From an uncultured Lachnospiraceae bacterium (GTDB lineage Bacteria; Bacillota; Clostridia; Lachnospirales; Lachnospiraceae), in the NCBI GenBank assembly GCA_947176065.1, contig CAMWPB010000004.1, positions 53,078 through 117,077 on the forward strand: DNA of 64,000 nt, written 5' to 3'. The notes beneath the pieces were generated by a model that saw only the letters and a list, made by a program, of their open reading frames with translations, was not told the DNA's origin and made no database searches. The position numbers and the translations under genes were made by a program. Every line of letters starts with the position of its first letter. Position 1 is the stretch's first letter. This document shows positions 17,271 to 26,310 of the stretch, one piece after another.

Positions 17271-18614
17271 ATGAAGAAAAAGGTACTGTTCCAGTCTCTG
17301 GGATGTGATAAAAATCTGGTGGATTCCGAGATGATGCTCGGCATGCTTGCGGAGCGCGGTTATGGTTTTACGGACGACGAAAACGAGGCGGACGCCGTGG
17401 TGGTGAATACCTGCTGCTTCATTGGGGATGCCAAGGAGGAGAGCGTCAACACGATTCTGGAGATGGCGGAGCTTAAGAAAAGCGGGCAGATAAAAGCGCT
17501 CATCGTGACGGGATGTCTGGCGCAGAGATACCGGGAGGAGATCCGGGAGGAAATCGAGGAGGTGGATGCCGTGATCGGCACTTCCGCCATAGAGGAGCTG
17601 CCGGCGGTTCTGGAGGCAGCCTTTGCGGGGAAGGCGGGGGACTGCTACCACAGCCTGGACGAAAAGCCGCTTGCGGACAAAAAGCGCATCCTGACCACGG
17701 GCGGACATTTTGCCTATCTCAAGATTGCGGAAGGATGTGATAAGCATTGCACTTACTGCATCATTCCGAAGGTGCGCGGGCCATACAGGAGCGTTCCCAT
17801 GGAAAGCCTGCTGCGGGAGGCGCAGGAGTTAGCAGATCAGGGCGTGAGGGAACTGATTCTGGTGGCGCAGGAGACTACGGTTTACGGGCAGGATCTCTAC
17901 GGACATAAGGCTCTGCCGGAGCTTTTGGAACGGCTCTGCCGGATCGGGGGACTTGTATGGATTCGGATTCTCTACTGCTATCCTGAGGAGATAGACGATG
18001 CGCTGATCCGGGTAATGCGCAGGGAGGAAAAGATCTGCCATTATCTTGACATACCGGTTCAGCACGCTTCCGATTCCATATTAAAGCGCATGGGACGAAG
18101 GACAGACCGCAAGGAATTGACCAATATAGTCAATAAGCTGCGGCGGGAAATCCCGGACATCTGCCTGAGAACCACTTTGATTGCCGGATTTCCGGGGGAA
18201 ACCGAGGAGGATTACGAAGCCCTCCTTGACTTTGTGGAAGAGACGGCCTTTGACCGGCTGGGTGTTTTTCCCTATTCCCAGGAGGAGGATACGCCGGCGG
18301 CCGACATGCCGGACCAGATTTCCGACGAAGTGAAGCGGGCCCGCTGTGACGAGCTGATGGCGCTGCAGCAGGAGATTGCCTTTGAGGCCGCGGCTGATAT
18401 GGAGGGACGCCTCGTGACGGCCATGATTGAAGGAAAAGTGGCGGATGAGGATGTCTATGTGGCGAGGACTTATAAGGATGCGCCTGATGTGGACGGATAC
18501 TTGTTTGTACAGACGGACAGGGAGCTGATGACCGGCGATTTTGTGCCGGTGAGAATCACGGGTTCCCACGAATATGATCTGATGGGAGAGTTGGAAGATG
18601 AATCTGCCAAATAA
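17271..18614 (+). CDS. rimO: Ribosomal protein S12 methylthiotransferase RimO
   Basis: Radical SAM enzyme with two iron-sulfur clusters that methylthiolates an aspartate of ribosomal protein S12. The N-terminal UPF0004 domain holds Cys12, Cys48 and Cys82. The radical SAM cluster motif is Cys156, Cys160 and Cys163 in AEGCDKHCTYC. A C-terminal TRAM domain is present. The start MKKKVLFQSLGCDKN is typical of RimO rather than MiaB. It overlaps pgsA by 17 bases, consistent with translational coupling. Confidence 0.94.
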   Translation: MKKKVLFQSLGCDKNLVDSEMMLGMLAERGYGFTDDENEADAVVVNTCCFIGDAKEESVNTILEMAELKKSGQIKALIVTGCLAQRYREEIREEIEEVDAVIGTSAIEELPAVLEAAFAGKAGDCYHSLDEKPLADKKRILTTGGHFAYLKIAEGCDKHCTYCIIPKVRGPYRSVPMESLLREAQELADQGVRELILVAQETTVYGQDLYGHKALPELLERLCRIGGLVWIRILYCYPEEIDDALIRVMRREEKICHYLDIPVQHASDSILKRMGRRTDRKELTNIVNKLRREIPDICLRTTLIAGFPGETEEDYEALLDFVEETAFDRLGVFPYSQEEDTPAADMPDQISDEVKRARCDELMALQQEIAFEAAADMEGRLVTAMIEGKVADEDVYVARTYKDAPDVDGYLFVQTDRELMTGDFVPVRITGSHEYDLMGELEDESAK

Positions 18615-19134
18615 ACTAACGATTTTTCGCGTGATATTGATTCCCTTTTTTGTGGTTTTACTGCTGTTTGATATCACGGCTTATGATAAGTGGATCGCGC
18701 TGGCGATTTTTATTATTGCCAGCCTGACGGATTTTCTGGACGGTTATATCGCAAGAAAATATAATCTGGTGACAAACTTCGGTAAGTTTATGGACCCGCT
18801 GGCGGATAAGCTTCTGGTCTGCTCGGCGATGATCTGTCTGGTGGAGCTTGCGCGGATTCCGGCATGGGTTGTGATCGTTATCATCGCCAGAGAGTTTATC
18901 ATCAGCGGATTCCGGCTGGTGGCCTCGGACAACGGGGTGGTGATCGCGGCCAGTTACTGGGGGAAGTTTAAGACGACCTTCCAGATACTGATGATCTGCC
19001 TGATGATCGCAGATCTTCCGCCGCTTGCCCTTGTGACGCAGATTGTGATGTGGGTGGCGCTTGCCCTGACCGTGATTTCGCTTGTGGACTATCTGGTTAA
19101 GAATAAGAGCGTGATGCAGGATAATAAAAAGTAA
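18598..19134 (+). CDS. pgsA: CDP-diacylglycerol-glycerol-3-phosphate 3-phosphatidyltransferase
   Basis: Integral membrane enzyme of 178 residues that makes phosphatidylglycerophosphate, the committed step to phosphatidylglycerol. The CDP-alcohol phosphotransferase signature is intact: DFLDGYIAR, followed by the spaced FGKFMDPLADK. Four to five hydrophobic segments fit the family. It begins within the 3' end of rimO, a frequent neighbour in Firmicutes, and precedes cinA. Confidence 0.94.
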   Translation: MNLPNKLTIFRVILIPFFVVLLLFDITAYDKWIALAIFIIASLTDFLDGYIARKYNLVTNFGKFMDPLADKLLVCSAMICLVELARIPAWVVIVIIAREFIISGFRLVASDNGVVIAASYWGKFKTTFQILMICLMIADLPPLALVTQIVMWVALALTVISLVDYLVKNKSVMQDNKK

Positions 19135-19187
19135 ATACGGGAAATGATAACAAGTGTAATGTTTTGGCAAAGAGGGATGATGAGACT

Positions 19188-20459
19188 ATGACAGTTGAGA
19201 TTATTGCAGTCGGAACAGAGATATTGCTTGGAAACATCGTGAACACGAACGCCGCTTATCTTGCGGAAAAATGTGCGGGACTCGGACTTGCCTGTTATCA
19301 TCAGGATGTGGTCGGTGACAACGAGGAGAGGCTGATGGAGACCATCCGTCTGGCGCTTACCAGAGCGGATATCATTCTCCTTTCCGGGGGCCTAGGCCCC
19401 ACGCAGGACGACCTGACCAAGGAGGCGGCCGCGAAGGTGATGGGGAAAGAGCTGTATCTGCATGAGCCTTCCAGAGAAGCGATCCGGCAGTTTTTTGCGG
19501 AGAGGAATCTGGAGATTACGGAAAATAACTGGAAGCAGGCCATGGTGCCGGAGGACTGTATTGTGGTGGAAAATCCGGGCGGGACTGCGCCGGGTATTAT
19601 TATGGCGGAGAACGGGAAGCATGTGGTGCTGATGCCGGGACCGCCCGGGGAGCTGATCCCCATGTTTGAAAGGTCGATCATCCCTTATCTTTCGGAGCTT
19701 ACTTCGGGGGTCATCTATTCTCAGACCGTGAAAATCTGCGGCGTGGGCGAGAGCAAGGCGGAGAGCATGGTAGAGGATCTGGTTGATGCACAGGACAATC
19801 CCACCATTGCCACTTATGCCAAGACCGGGGAGGTGCATCTGCGGGTAACGGCTACCGCGCAGGACGAGAAAGAAGCGAAAAAGCTGGTGAAGCCCATGGT
19901 CAAGGAGCTGAAAGGGCGTTTTGGCAATCATGTGTACACCACGGACAACGAAGTGACTCTGGAGAAGGCTGTGGTGGATCTGCTGGCGGCAAATAAGCTG
20001 ACGGCCTGTACGGTGGAGTCCTGCACGGGCGGTATGCTTTCCGCCAGGCTGATCAATGTGCCCGGTGTGTCGGAGGTGTTTAAGTCCGGCTATGTGACAT
20101 ATTCCAATAAATCCAAGCGCAGGCTGTTAGGTATCAAAAAAAATAATCTGATGAAGCACGGGGCGGTCAGTGAGCAGATTGCAAGGGAGATGGCGAAGAC
20201 GGCGGCGACTCTCGCCAGAACCGATGTGAGCGTTTCCACTACGGGTATTGCGGGGCCGGACGGCGGCACCCCCGAAAAGCCGGTGGGACTTGTGTATATC
20301 GGCTGTAATGTGTGCGGAAGAATTACGGTGAAGGAATGCCGTTTCCACGGAAGCCGCGAGAAGATCCGGGAGAGCACGGTATCCGCGGCACTGTCCCTGA
20401 TGCGGGAATGCATTTTGCAGTATTACAGTGAAGTGACCTTCGGAGGCAAGGATAAATAG
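19188..20459 (+). CDS. cinA: CinA-family nicotinamide-nucleotide amidase
   Basis: A two-domain protein of 423 residues. The N-terminal MoaB/MogA-like domain has AVGTEILLGNIVNTNAAYLA and the SGGLGPTQDDLT loop. The C-terminal CinA/PncC domain hydrolyses nicotinamide mononucleotide and shows VESCTGGMLSARL and STTGIAGPDGGTPEKPVG. It thus acts in NAD salvage and was historically linked to competence. The ATG at 19188 is preferred over an upstream in-frame TTG, since the family starts at MTVEIIAVG. The pgsA-cinA-recA order is typical of Firmicutes, but here a repeat protein gene separates cinA from recA. Confidence 0.93.
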   Translation: MTVEIIAVGTEILLGNIVNTNAAYLAEKCAGLGLACYHQDVVGDNEERLMETIRLALTRADIILLSGGLGPTQDDLTKEAAAKVMGKELYLHEPSREAIRQFFAERNLEITENNWKQAMVPEDCIVVENPGGTAPGIIMAENGKHVVLMPGPPGELIPMFERSIIPYLSELTSGVIYSQTVKICGVGESKAESMVEDLVDAQDNPTIATYAKTGEVHLRVTATAQDEKEAKKLVKPMVKELKGRFGNHVYTTDNEVTLEKAVVDLLAANKLTACTVESCTGGMLSARLINVPGVSEVFKSGYVTYSNKSKRRLLGIKKNNLMKHGAVSEQIAREMAKTAATLARTDVSVSTTGIAGPDGGTPEKPVGLVYIGCNVCGRITVKECRFHGSREKIRESTVSAALSLMRECILQYYSEVTFGGKDK

Positions 20460-20473
20460 AAAAAGTGTAACAA

Positions 20474-20575
20474 GCGATCTATTCAATCAGGAGTTTGTGC
20501 CGAAGCGTCACAAACTCCCGGATCGCAGAGCAGAATCTGAAATTCTGCCCGCGCCCTCAGCGTAAAACGCTTCGG
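20474..20575 (+). other. Folded leader with possible pseudoknot before the repeat protein
   Basis: Outer stem GCGATC (20474-20479) with GATCGC (20521-20526) encloses a perfect hairpin, GGAGTTTGTG (20490-20499) with CACAAACTCC (20509-20518). The 9-base loop CCGAAGCGT (20500-20508) is exactly complementary to ACGCTTCGG at 20567-20575, which would form a pseudoknot. A further hairpin, GCAGAAT with ATTCTGC, lies at 20530-20548. The downstream pseudoknot strand ends 3 bases before the GGAG site of the next gene, so translational control is conceivable. Confidence 0.6.
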
Positions 20576-20588
20576 AATGGAGAAAAGA

Positions 20589-22289
20589 ATGAACGAATCG
20601 GATAAGTTGGAAGGTCTGCAGGAGGAAGAAGGCAGGGAGAGCAGTGTCTATACAGATCCTTATGTCTCCGAGAGCAGCAAAGATGTTTATGCAACGCCGG
20701 AAGTGGTGGAAACGGCCGTCGTTGTGGAGGAGACGGAACCTGCGGCGGTCGTGGCGGATACGCACGGCCTCTTTTCCGGAAATCAGGCGGAAAGCCAGTC
20801 TCCTTACGGGAACCGTAATGACGGTTACGGGGTACAGCCTCCTTATGGGAATCCGGCAGGCGGCTACGGCATGCAGTCTCCTTATGGGAACCAGAACGGC
20901 AGTTACAGTGCGTCTCCCTACGGGCACCAGGCGGGCGGCTACGATGTGCAGCCGCCCTATGGGAATCAGACAGGCAGCAGTGAGCTCCAGTCTCCTTATG
21001 GGAACCAGAACGGCAGTTACAGTGCGTCTCCTTACGGGAACCAGACGGGCGGTTATGATGTGCAGCCACCCTATGGGAATCACGCAGGCAGCAGCGACCT
21101 CCAGCCATCTTATGGGAATCAGGCGGGCAGCGGCGATATGCAGCCTTCTTATATGAATCAGGCGGGCGGCTACGGTGCGCAGCCACCTTACGGGAATCAG
21201 GCGGGCGGCTATGGTGCGCAGCCACCTTACGGGAATCAGGCGGGCGGCTACGGCGGGCAGTCTTCTTACGGGAATCAGGCAGGCGGTGGTTACGGCGGGC
21301 AGCCTCCCTATGGCGGACAGCCGCCTTACGATAACCCCTACAGTCCCTATGCCATGCCGCAGAAAAAGCAGAACACAGGGCTGATCGTTGGTATTGTCAT
21401 CGGCATTATCGTCCTGTTTCTGATAGCGGTATTCGCACTGGCAAGCAAAGCAGTGAATATGCTCTCCGAGAAGGAGAAGGAAAATCTTCGCCGCGACGTG
21501 TACGATTTTGATGATGATTATGATTACAATTATCGCAACGATTATGATGATCATGACTTCGACTATGATTTTGACGATGGTTATGATTACAGCGATTTTT
21601 TTAGCGACGATGATTTATACGGCAGCGACTATTTTGATGATGCCGAGTACGATGACCGGTATTATAATCTGCATGACGAAATCAGGTCCGATCTTTCGTA
21701 TCAGGTGGAGTTGGAAGATTATGAGTATGAGTCGGATTATGAGAATGTCATAATTATAGCCAGTATCCCGTCGGTTTCCGGGGAAGACGTACCGAATCTG
21801 GATAAGATCAACGAGGAGATCCGGGACGAAGTAGAGGAGATTATAGAGCTTTTTGAGGAGGAATACGAATCCCACATCAAGGAGAGTGAGGACAATTATT
21901 TCATGGCCTCCCTGATCGGTTATGTGGCCTATATGGATGAAGATAAGCTGAGTATTGCCTATCAGGAGGAGATGTACAGCGACAGGGCCGGCGGCGTGTA
22001 TCTGCAGAGCATTAATATTGACATGAAAAACGGGGTTGTTCTGGACAATGAGGATATCCTTGCCGTTGATGACGATTTTTCCGTGGAGTTCCGTCAGAAG
22101 AGTGATGAACAGAACGGGGAAATTTCCTATCTTACCTATATGACGGATCAGCAGATTACGGACTATTTTAAATCTGATGACATCATTGTCTTCTACACGC
22201 CCAAGGGCATGGAGATCGGGTTTAACTATGAGGAGGGCTGGGTGACGGTCACCTATGAGGAATATGAGAAGTACCTGAAGGTATTTTAA
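20589..22289 (+). CDS. Membrane protein with PYGNQAGGY-type tandem repeats and DUF3298-like domain
   Basis: Unusual protein of about 566 residues, not assignable to a named family as a whole. The N terminus is acidic. Residues about 75-250 are tandem repeats with the 13-residue consensus PPYGNQAGGYGAQ. One membrane helix follows (GLIVGIVIGIIVLFLIAVFA). Next comes a stretch of about 70 residues dominated by Asp and Tyr, and then a folded C-terminal domain whose pattern fits DUF3298/RsiV-like extracellular domains. The helix suggests the repeats are cytoplasmic and the C-terminal domain outside. The ATG at 20589 follows GGAG by 6 bases. It ends before a terminator and interrupts the usual cinA-recA pairing. 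Function unknown. Confidence 0.85.
   Translation: MNESDKLEGLQEEEGRESSVYTDPYVSESSKDVYATPEVVETAVVVEETEPAAVVADTHGLFSGNQAESQSPYGNRNDGYGVQPPYGNPAGGYGMQSPYGNQNGSYSASPYGHQAGGYDVQPPYGNQTGSSELQSPYGNQNGSYSASPYGNQTGGYDVQPPYGNHAGSSDLQPSYGNQAGSGDMQPSYMNQAGGYGAQPPYGNQAGGYGAQPPYGNQAGGYGGQSSYGNQAGGGYGGQPPYGGQPPYDNPYSPYAMPQKKQNTGLIVGIVIGIIVLFLIAVFALASKAVNMLSEKEKENLRRDVYDFDDDYDYNYRNDYDDHDFDYDFDDGYDYSDFFSDDDLYGSDYFDDAEYDDRYYNLHDEIRSDLSYQVELEDYEYESDYENVIIIASIPSVSGEDVPNLDKINEEIRDEVEEIIELFEEEYESHIKESEDNYFMASLIGYVAYMDEDKLSIAYQEEMYSDRAGGVYLQSINIDMKNGVVLDNEDILAVDDDFSVEFRQKSDEQNGEISYLTYMTDQQITDYFKSDDIIVFYTPKGMEIGFNYEEGWVTVTYEEYEKYLKVF
20805..21335 (+). repeat. In-frame 39-base tandem repeat array
   Basis: About thirteen degenerate copies of a 39-base unit within the membrane protein gene. 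Near-identical adjacent copies are found around 21167-21245. A longer unit of 114 bases (38 codons), starting at 20877, is repeated at 20991 with few changes, showing a recent larger duplication. Array length is likely to vary between strains. Confidence 0.85.
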
Positions 22290-22300
22290 ATAAGGAAAGA

Positions 22301-22349
22301 GAAAAGAGCGCGCACGCGGAGGCTTCCGGCTGCCGCTCTTTTCTTTTTT
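22301..22349 (+). terminator. Intrinsic terminator after the repeat protein gene
   Basis: Stem GAAAAGAGCG (22301-22310) with CGCTCTTTTC (22334-22343), followed by a T run. It separates the operon from recA. The remaining 200 bases up to the recA promoter show no further gene. Confidence 0.8.
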
Positions 22350-22556
22350 GATATCCGCAAATATGGCTTGCGGGTTTGCGGTTTCTCTGGTAGACTGGTC
22401 TTATCTGAGAAAGTGGAATCTGTTATGCATACGCATGTCCGGCATTTCGCCACGATTTCCATTTTATTCATTTTTTTAAACTTAGCAGAGGAAAGGAGGG
22501 TAAAGTGTCATTTATGGGACATGAAAAGTGGTAAGATCGTTTTATCAAATTTGAAG

Positions 22557-22585
22557 TTGACAAAAACGAACATTTGTTTTATTCT
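22557..22585 (+). promoter_or_regulatory. recA promoter
   Basis: TTGACA at 22557-22562 and TATTCT at 22580-22585, 17-base spacer. The -10 is moderate. The LexA box lies inside the spacer and reaches the -10. Confidence 0.7.
22567..22580. promoter_or_regulatory. LexA (SOS) box of recA
   Basis: CGAACATTTGTTTT matches the Firmicutes LexA consensus CGAACRNRYGTTYG at the conserved CGAAC and GTT core. Position between -35 and -10 of recA is where repressor binding would block RNA polymerase. Confidence 0.8.
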
Positions 22586-22646
22586 ATGATAGGAACAGAT
22601 GTTCTGCAATCACAGGCGGGAAGACCGCTTTGACATGGAGGGAAAC

Positions 22647-23738
22647 ATGGAAAGAGATGAAAAATTAAAAGCGTTGGATGCGGCCTTAGGGCAGATAGAG
22701 AGACAGTTCGGAAAGGGAGCCGTTATGAAGCTGGGCGACCCTTCCGTACAGATGAATGTGGAGACGATTCCTACGGGCTCCTTAAGTCTGGACATTGCGC
22801 TGGGACTCGGAGGAATCCCGAAGGGAAGAGTGATTGAGATTTACGGTCCCGAGTCCAGTGGTAAAACTACGGTTACCCTGCATATGATTGCGGAAGTGCA
22901 GAAGCGCGGCGGGATTGCCGGATTTATTGACGCAGAGCATGCCTTAGATCCCGTCTATGCGAAGAATATCGGCGTGGATATTGACAACCTTTATATTTCC
23001 CAGCCGGACTGCGGTGAGCAGGCTCTGGAGATTACGGAGACGATGGTGCGTTCGGGCGCGGTGGATATTATTGTGGTGGACTCCGTGGCGGCTCTTGTGC
23101 CGAAGGCGGAGATTGACGGCGACATGGGCGACAGTCATGTAGGTTTGCAGGCCAGACTGATGTCGCAGGCACTCAGAAAGCTGACGGCGGTTATCAGCAA
23201 ATCTAACTGTACGGTTATTTTTATCAACCAGCTTCGTGAGAAGGTGGGCGTTATGTTTGGAAACCCGGAGACGACCACAGGCGGCCGCGCCCTGAAATTT
23301 TACTCTTCCGTCAGACTGGACGTCAGGAGAATCGAGTCGCTTAAGCAGGGCGGCGAGGTGATCGGTAACAGAACCCGGGTAAAGATTGTTAAAAATAAGG
23401 TGGCTCCGCCCTTCAAGGAGGCGGAATTTGATATTATGTTCGGCGAGGGTATTTCGACGCAGGGCGATGTTCTGGATTTGGCGGCGGAGAATAATATCAT
23501 CAATAAGAGCGGCGCATGGTATGCCTATGACGGGAATAAGATCGGGCAGGGCAGGGAGAATGCGAAGCAGTATCTGAAAGATAATCCGCAGATCTGCGCC
23601 GAAGTGGAGCGAAAGGTCAGGGAGCTTTTTAATATGGAGACGGATTCCGCGGAGGAGACATCTGCCACAGAGACAGCTTCCGAGGCGCCATCGAAGCCGG
23701 CCAAGGCGGCAAAGGGCGATAAGGAAAGCGCAAAGTAA
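22647..23738 (+). CDS. recA: Recombinase RecA
   Basis: DNA strand-exchange ATPase and LexA coprotease. The 363-residue protein starts [20 protein letters not shown], the usual opening, with GGAGGG 4 bases before the ATG at 22647. Walker A is GPESSGKTT, followed by [18 protein letters not shown], loop L1 and loop L2 ([18 protein letters not shown]). The C-terminal tail is rich in Ala, Ser and Glu and ends with lysines. It is preceded by a promoter with an SOS box and followed 67 bases later by recX. Confidence 0.97.
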   Translation: MERDEKLKALDAALGQIERQFGKGAVMKLGDPSVQMNVETIPTGSLSLDIALGLGGIPKGRVIEIYGPESSGKTTVTLHMIAEVQKRGGIAGFIDAEHALDPVYAKNIGVDIDNLYISQPDCGEQALEITETMVRSGAVDIIVVDSVAALVPKAEIDGDMGDSHVGLQARLMSQALRKLTAVISKSNCTVIFINQLREKVGVMFGNPETTTGGRALKFYSSVRLDVRRIESLKQGGEVIGNRTRVKIVKNKVAPPFKEAEFDIMFGEGISTQGDVLDLAAENNIINKSGAWYAYDGNKIGQGRENAKQYLKDNPQICAEVERKVRELFNMETDSAEETSATETASEAPSKPAKAAKGDKESAK

Positions 23739-23805
23739 GGGAAACGGGGCAGTATGAGGAGGAAGACTGCCGGAGAACGGTGCGGAAGCCGCGGAGGAAA
23801 GCGCA

Positions 23806-24423
23806 ATGATCGTCACACAGCTTACGGATATGGGGAAAGGCCGTTATAAGGTGTACATAGAGGATGGCCCGGCCTTTGCTCTTTACAGAGGGGAGCTGAA
23901 GCGCCTGGGAATCAGGGAAGGGGAAGAGATCACGGAGGAGAGCCTGCGTGAAATCCGGGAGGAAATTCTGCCGTTGCGGGCCAAGAAGCGGGCGATGAAT
24001 CTGCTGCAGAAAAGAGAGTATACGGCTGCCGCCCTGCGGGGGAAGCTGCGGGACGGGGAGTACCCCGAGGCCTGTATCGAGGAGGCGCTCGCCTACGTGG
24101 AATCCTACGGCTATGTGGACGATCTGCGCTATGCAAAGGATTTTATTGTCTATAATCTGGACAGAAAGAGCCGGGTGCGGATCGAGCAGGATCTGATGCG
24201 GAAAGGGATTCGAAGAGATACGGTCCGCGCTGTCTTTGACGAATTGGAGGAAGTGGGGACAAAGCAGAATGAGGCAGCTATGATACAGAGTCTCCTGGTA
24301 AAGAAAAAATATGACGCAAAAACGGCCAGTGTGCAGGAAAAACAGAGAATGTACGCATACCTTTATCGAAAAGGCTTTCATTCCGACGCGATTAACAGAG
24401 CTCTTTTGCTTGACATAACATAA
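23806..24423 (+). CDS. recX: RecX, RecA modulator
   Basis: Protein of 205 residues of the RecX family, which caps or destabilises RecA filaments. It is built of three-helix repeats, seen around RAKKRAMNLLQKREYTAAAL and YVESYGYVDDLRYAKDFI, which are family hallmarks. The start at 23806 follows GGAGGAAAG. The recA-recX order supports the call. No terminator is obvious between them, so they may be co-transcribed and SOS-induced together. Confidence 0.9.
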   Translation: MIVTQLTDMGKGRYKVYIEDGPAFALYRGELKRLGIREGEEITEESLREIREEILPLRAKKRAMNLLQKREYTAAALRGKLRDGEYPEACIEEALAYVESYGYVDDLRYAKDFIVYNLDRKSRVRIEQDLMRKGIRRDTVRAVFDELEEVGTKQNEAAMIQSLLVKKKYDAKTASVQEKQRMYAYLYRKGFHSDAINRALLLDIT

Positions 24424-24551
24424 AATTCAGTATAGAATTAATTTGTTGTAGTTTTGCTAACTATCGGGCTGTCATGATTTTAGAAAGCGAAGACAGCCGT
24501 CAATAGATTTGGTAATGTACAATGAAAACTAAATAAGGAGGTGCTCCTGTA

Positions 24552-26099
24552 ATGTGGCAAGTTGTGGTAGCAATAGTCGTCACACTGGTGATTGCTGTTC
24601 CTGTTTCCGCGCTGGTTGCGATAAACTATCAGAAGAAGATGGTGGAAGCAAAGCTCGGCAATGCGGACGAGAAAGCCAGAGAGATTATCGACGAAGCTCT
24701 CAAAACTGCTGAGACGAAGAAGCGAGAGTCGCTGCTTGAGGTCAAGGAAGAGTCCATTCGTGCGAAGAATGAGCTGGACAAGGAAATCAAGGAACGGCGC
24801 GCGGAAGCACAGCGCTATGAGCGGCGCGTTCAGCAGAAGGAAGAGAACATCGATAAAAAGGCGGACGCTATTGAGAAGAAGGAAGCGAGCCTGGCAGAGA
24901 AGGAAGAAACGCTCGCCAAGCAGCGCGAAGAAATTTCCAAACTGAGCGAACAAAGATTACAGGAACTGGAACGAATCTCTGGATTAACCTCCGAACAGGC
25001 AAAAGATTATCTGTTGAAAATTGTTGAAGATGAAGTGAAACACGAGACTGCTGTCATGGTTAAGGAAATGGAGAGCAGGGCGAAGGAGGAAGCGGACAAG
25101 AAGGCGAAAGAGTATGTCGTTACGGCTATTCAGAAATGTGCGGCAGACCATGTGTCCGAGACTACGATTTCTGTGGTACAGCTTCCCAATGATGAGATGA
25201 AGGGCAGGATCATCGGTAGAGAGGGGCGTAATATCAGAACGCTTGAGACGATGACAGGCGTGGACTTAATCATTGACGACACACCCGAAGCGGTTATTCT
25301 CTCCGGCTTTGATCCGATCCGCAGGGAAGTGGCGAGAATCGCGCTCGAGAAGCTGATCGTGGACGGGCGTATTCATCCGGCCAGAATTGAGGAAATGGTC
25401 GAGAAGGCGCAGAAGGAAGTCGAAGTTATGATGAAAGAGGAGGGCGAAGCAGCCACCCTCGAAGTCGGCGTACATGGCATCCATCCTGAGCTGGTGAGAC
25501 TGCTCGGTAAGATGAAGTTCAGAACGAGCTACGGCCAGAACGCTCTGAAACATTCCATTGAGGTGGCACAGCTTTCAGGCTTACTGGCGGCGGAGATGGG
25601 ACTGGATGTAAGAATGGCCAAGCGTGCGGGACTGTTGCATGATATCGGCAAGGCGGTGGATCACGAGATGGAAGGATCTCACATCCAGCTTGGCGTAGAG
25701 CTTTGCAGGAAGTATAAGGAAGGGCCGGTTGTGATCAACGCGGTGGAATCCCATCACGGTGATGTGGAGGCCCAGACACTGATTGCGTGTCTGGTACAGG
25801 CGGCTGACACGATTTCTGCGGCGAGACCGGGTGCAAGAAGAGAGACATTAGAGACATATACAACAAGACTGAAACAATTAGAAGACATCACAAACAATTT
25901 CAAAGGTGTGGACAAATCTTTTGCTATTCAGGCAGGTAGAGAGATTCGTGTAATGGTAGTTCCGGAACAGATTAGTGATTCTGATATGGTACTGCTCGCA
26001 AGAGATATTTCCAAGCAGATTGAGGCTGAGTTGGAATATCCCGGACAGATTAAGGTAAATGTGATCCGAGAGAGTCGTGTCATAGACTATGCCAAATAG
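24552..26099 (+). CDS. rny: Ribonuclease Y
   Basis: Membrane-anchored endoribonuclease that initiates mRNA decay in Firmicutes. The 515-residue protein has an N-terminal membrane helix (about 3-24) and a long charged coiled coil (about 30-200). A KH domain follows with [15 protein letters not shown], then an HD domain with [12 protein letters not shown]. The ATG at 24552 follows GGAGGTGCTCCTGTA. A strong terminator lies immediately downstream, so it is probably the last gene of its transcript. Confidence 0.96.
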   Translation: MWQVVVAIVVTLVIAVPVSALVAINYQKKMVEAKLGNADEKAREIIDEALKTAETKKRESLLEVKEESIRAKNELDKEIKERRAEAQRYERRVQQKEENIDKKADAIEKKEASLAEKEETLAKQREEISKLSEQRLQELERISGLTSEQAKDYLLKIVEDEVKHETAVMVKEMESRAKEEADKKAKEYVVTAIQKCAADHVSETTISVVQLPNDEMKGRIIGREGRNIRTLETMTGVDLIIDDTPEAVILSGFDPIRREVARIALEKLIVDGRIHPARIEEMVEKAQKEVEVMMKEEGEAATLEVGVHGIHPELVRLLGKMKFRTSYGQNALKHSIEVAQLSGLLAAEMGLDVRMAKRAGLLHDIGKAVDHEMEGSHIQLGVELCRKYKEGPVVINAVESHHGDVEAQTLIACLVQAADTISAARPGARRETLETYTTRLKQLEDITNNFKGVDKSFAIQAGREIRVMVVPEQISDSDMVLLARDISKQIEAELEYPGQIKVNVIRESRVIDYAK

Positions 26100-26102
26100 T
26101 AC

Positions 26103-26135
26103 AAAACCCCGCAGATTTTATTCTGCGGGGTTTTT
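26103..26135 (+). terminator. Intrinsic terminator after rny
   Basis: Perfect stem AAACCCCGCAG with CTGCGGGGTTT, 8-base loop, followed by a T run. It begins 3 bases after the rny stop. The following 170 bases before the aminotransferase are AT-rich leader with no gene seen. Confidence 0.92.
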
Positions 26136-26310
26136 CAGCGTGTAAGGACAGGTACTTATTTAACATTATTACCATAAAATGGCCTTAGAAATACAGAAAA
26201 TTGTTGTATATGCATACTTGTGAAATAGGCATACTTATAGTAGAATAAATATCGGTGTATGATTGTATACAATTATTCAACAGCATGATTACAGGATGCA
26301 GGAGGGTACT

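Noticed and set aside
20805..21335. Possible CRISPR array from regularly spaced similar units
   Set aside because: Units are contiguous without unique spacers, stay in one reading frame and encode a consistent peptide repeat.
20508..21554. Minus-strand frame opposite the repeat protein, rich in Pro, Arg and Ile repeats
   Set aside because: Its repeats are simply the reverse complement of the PYGN-coding array, and the plus frame has a start site, membrane helix and folded domain.
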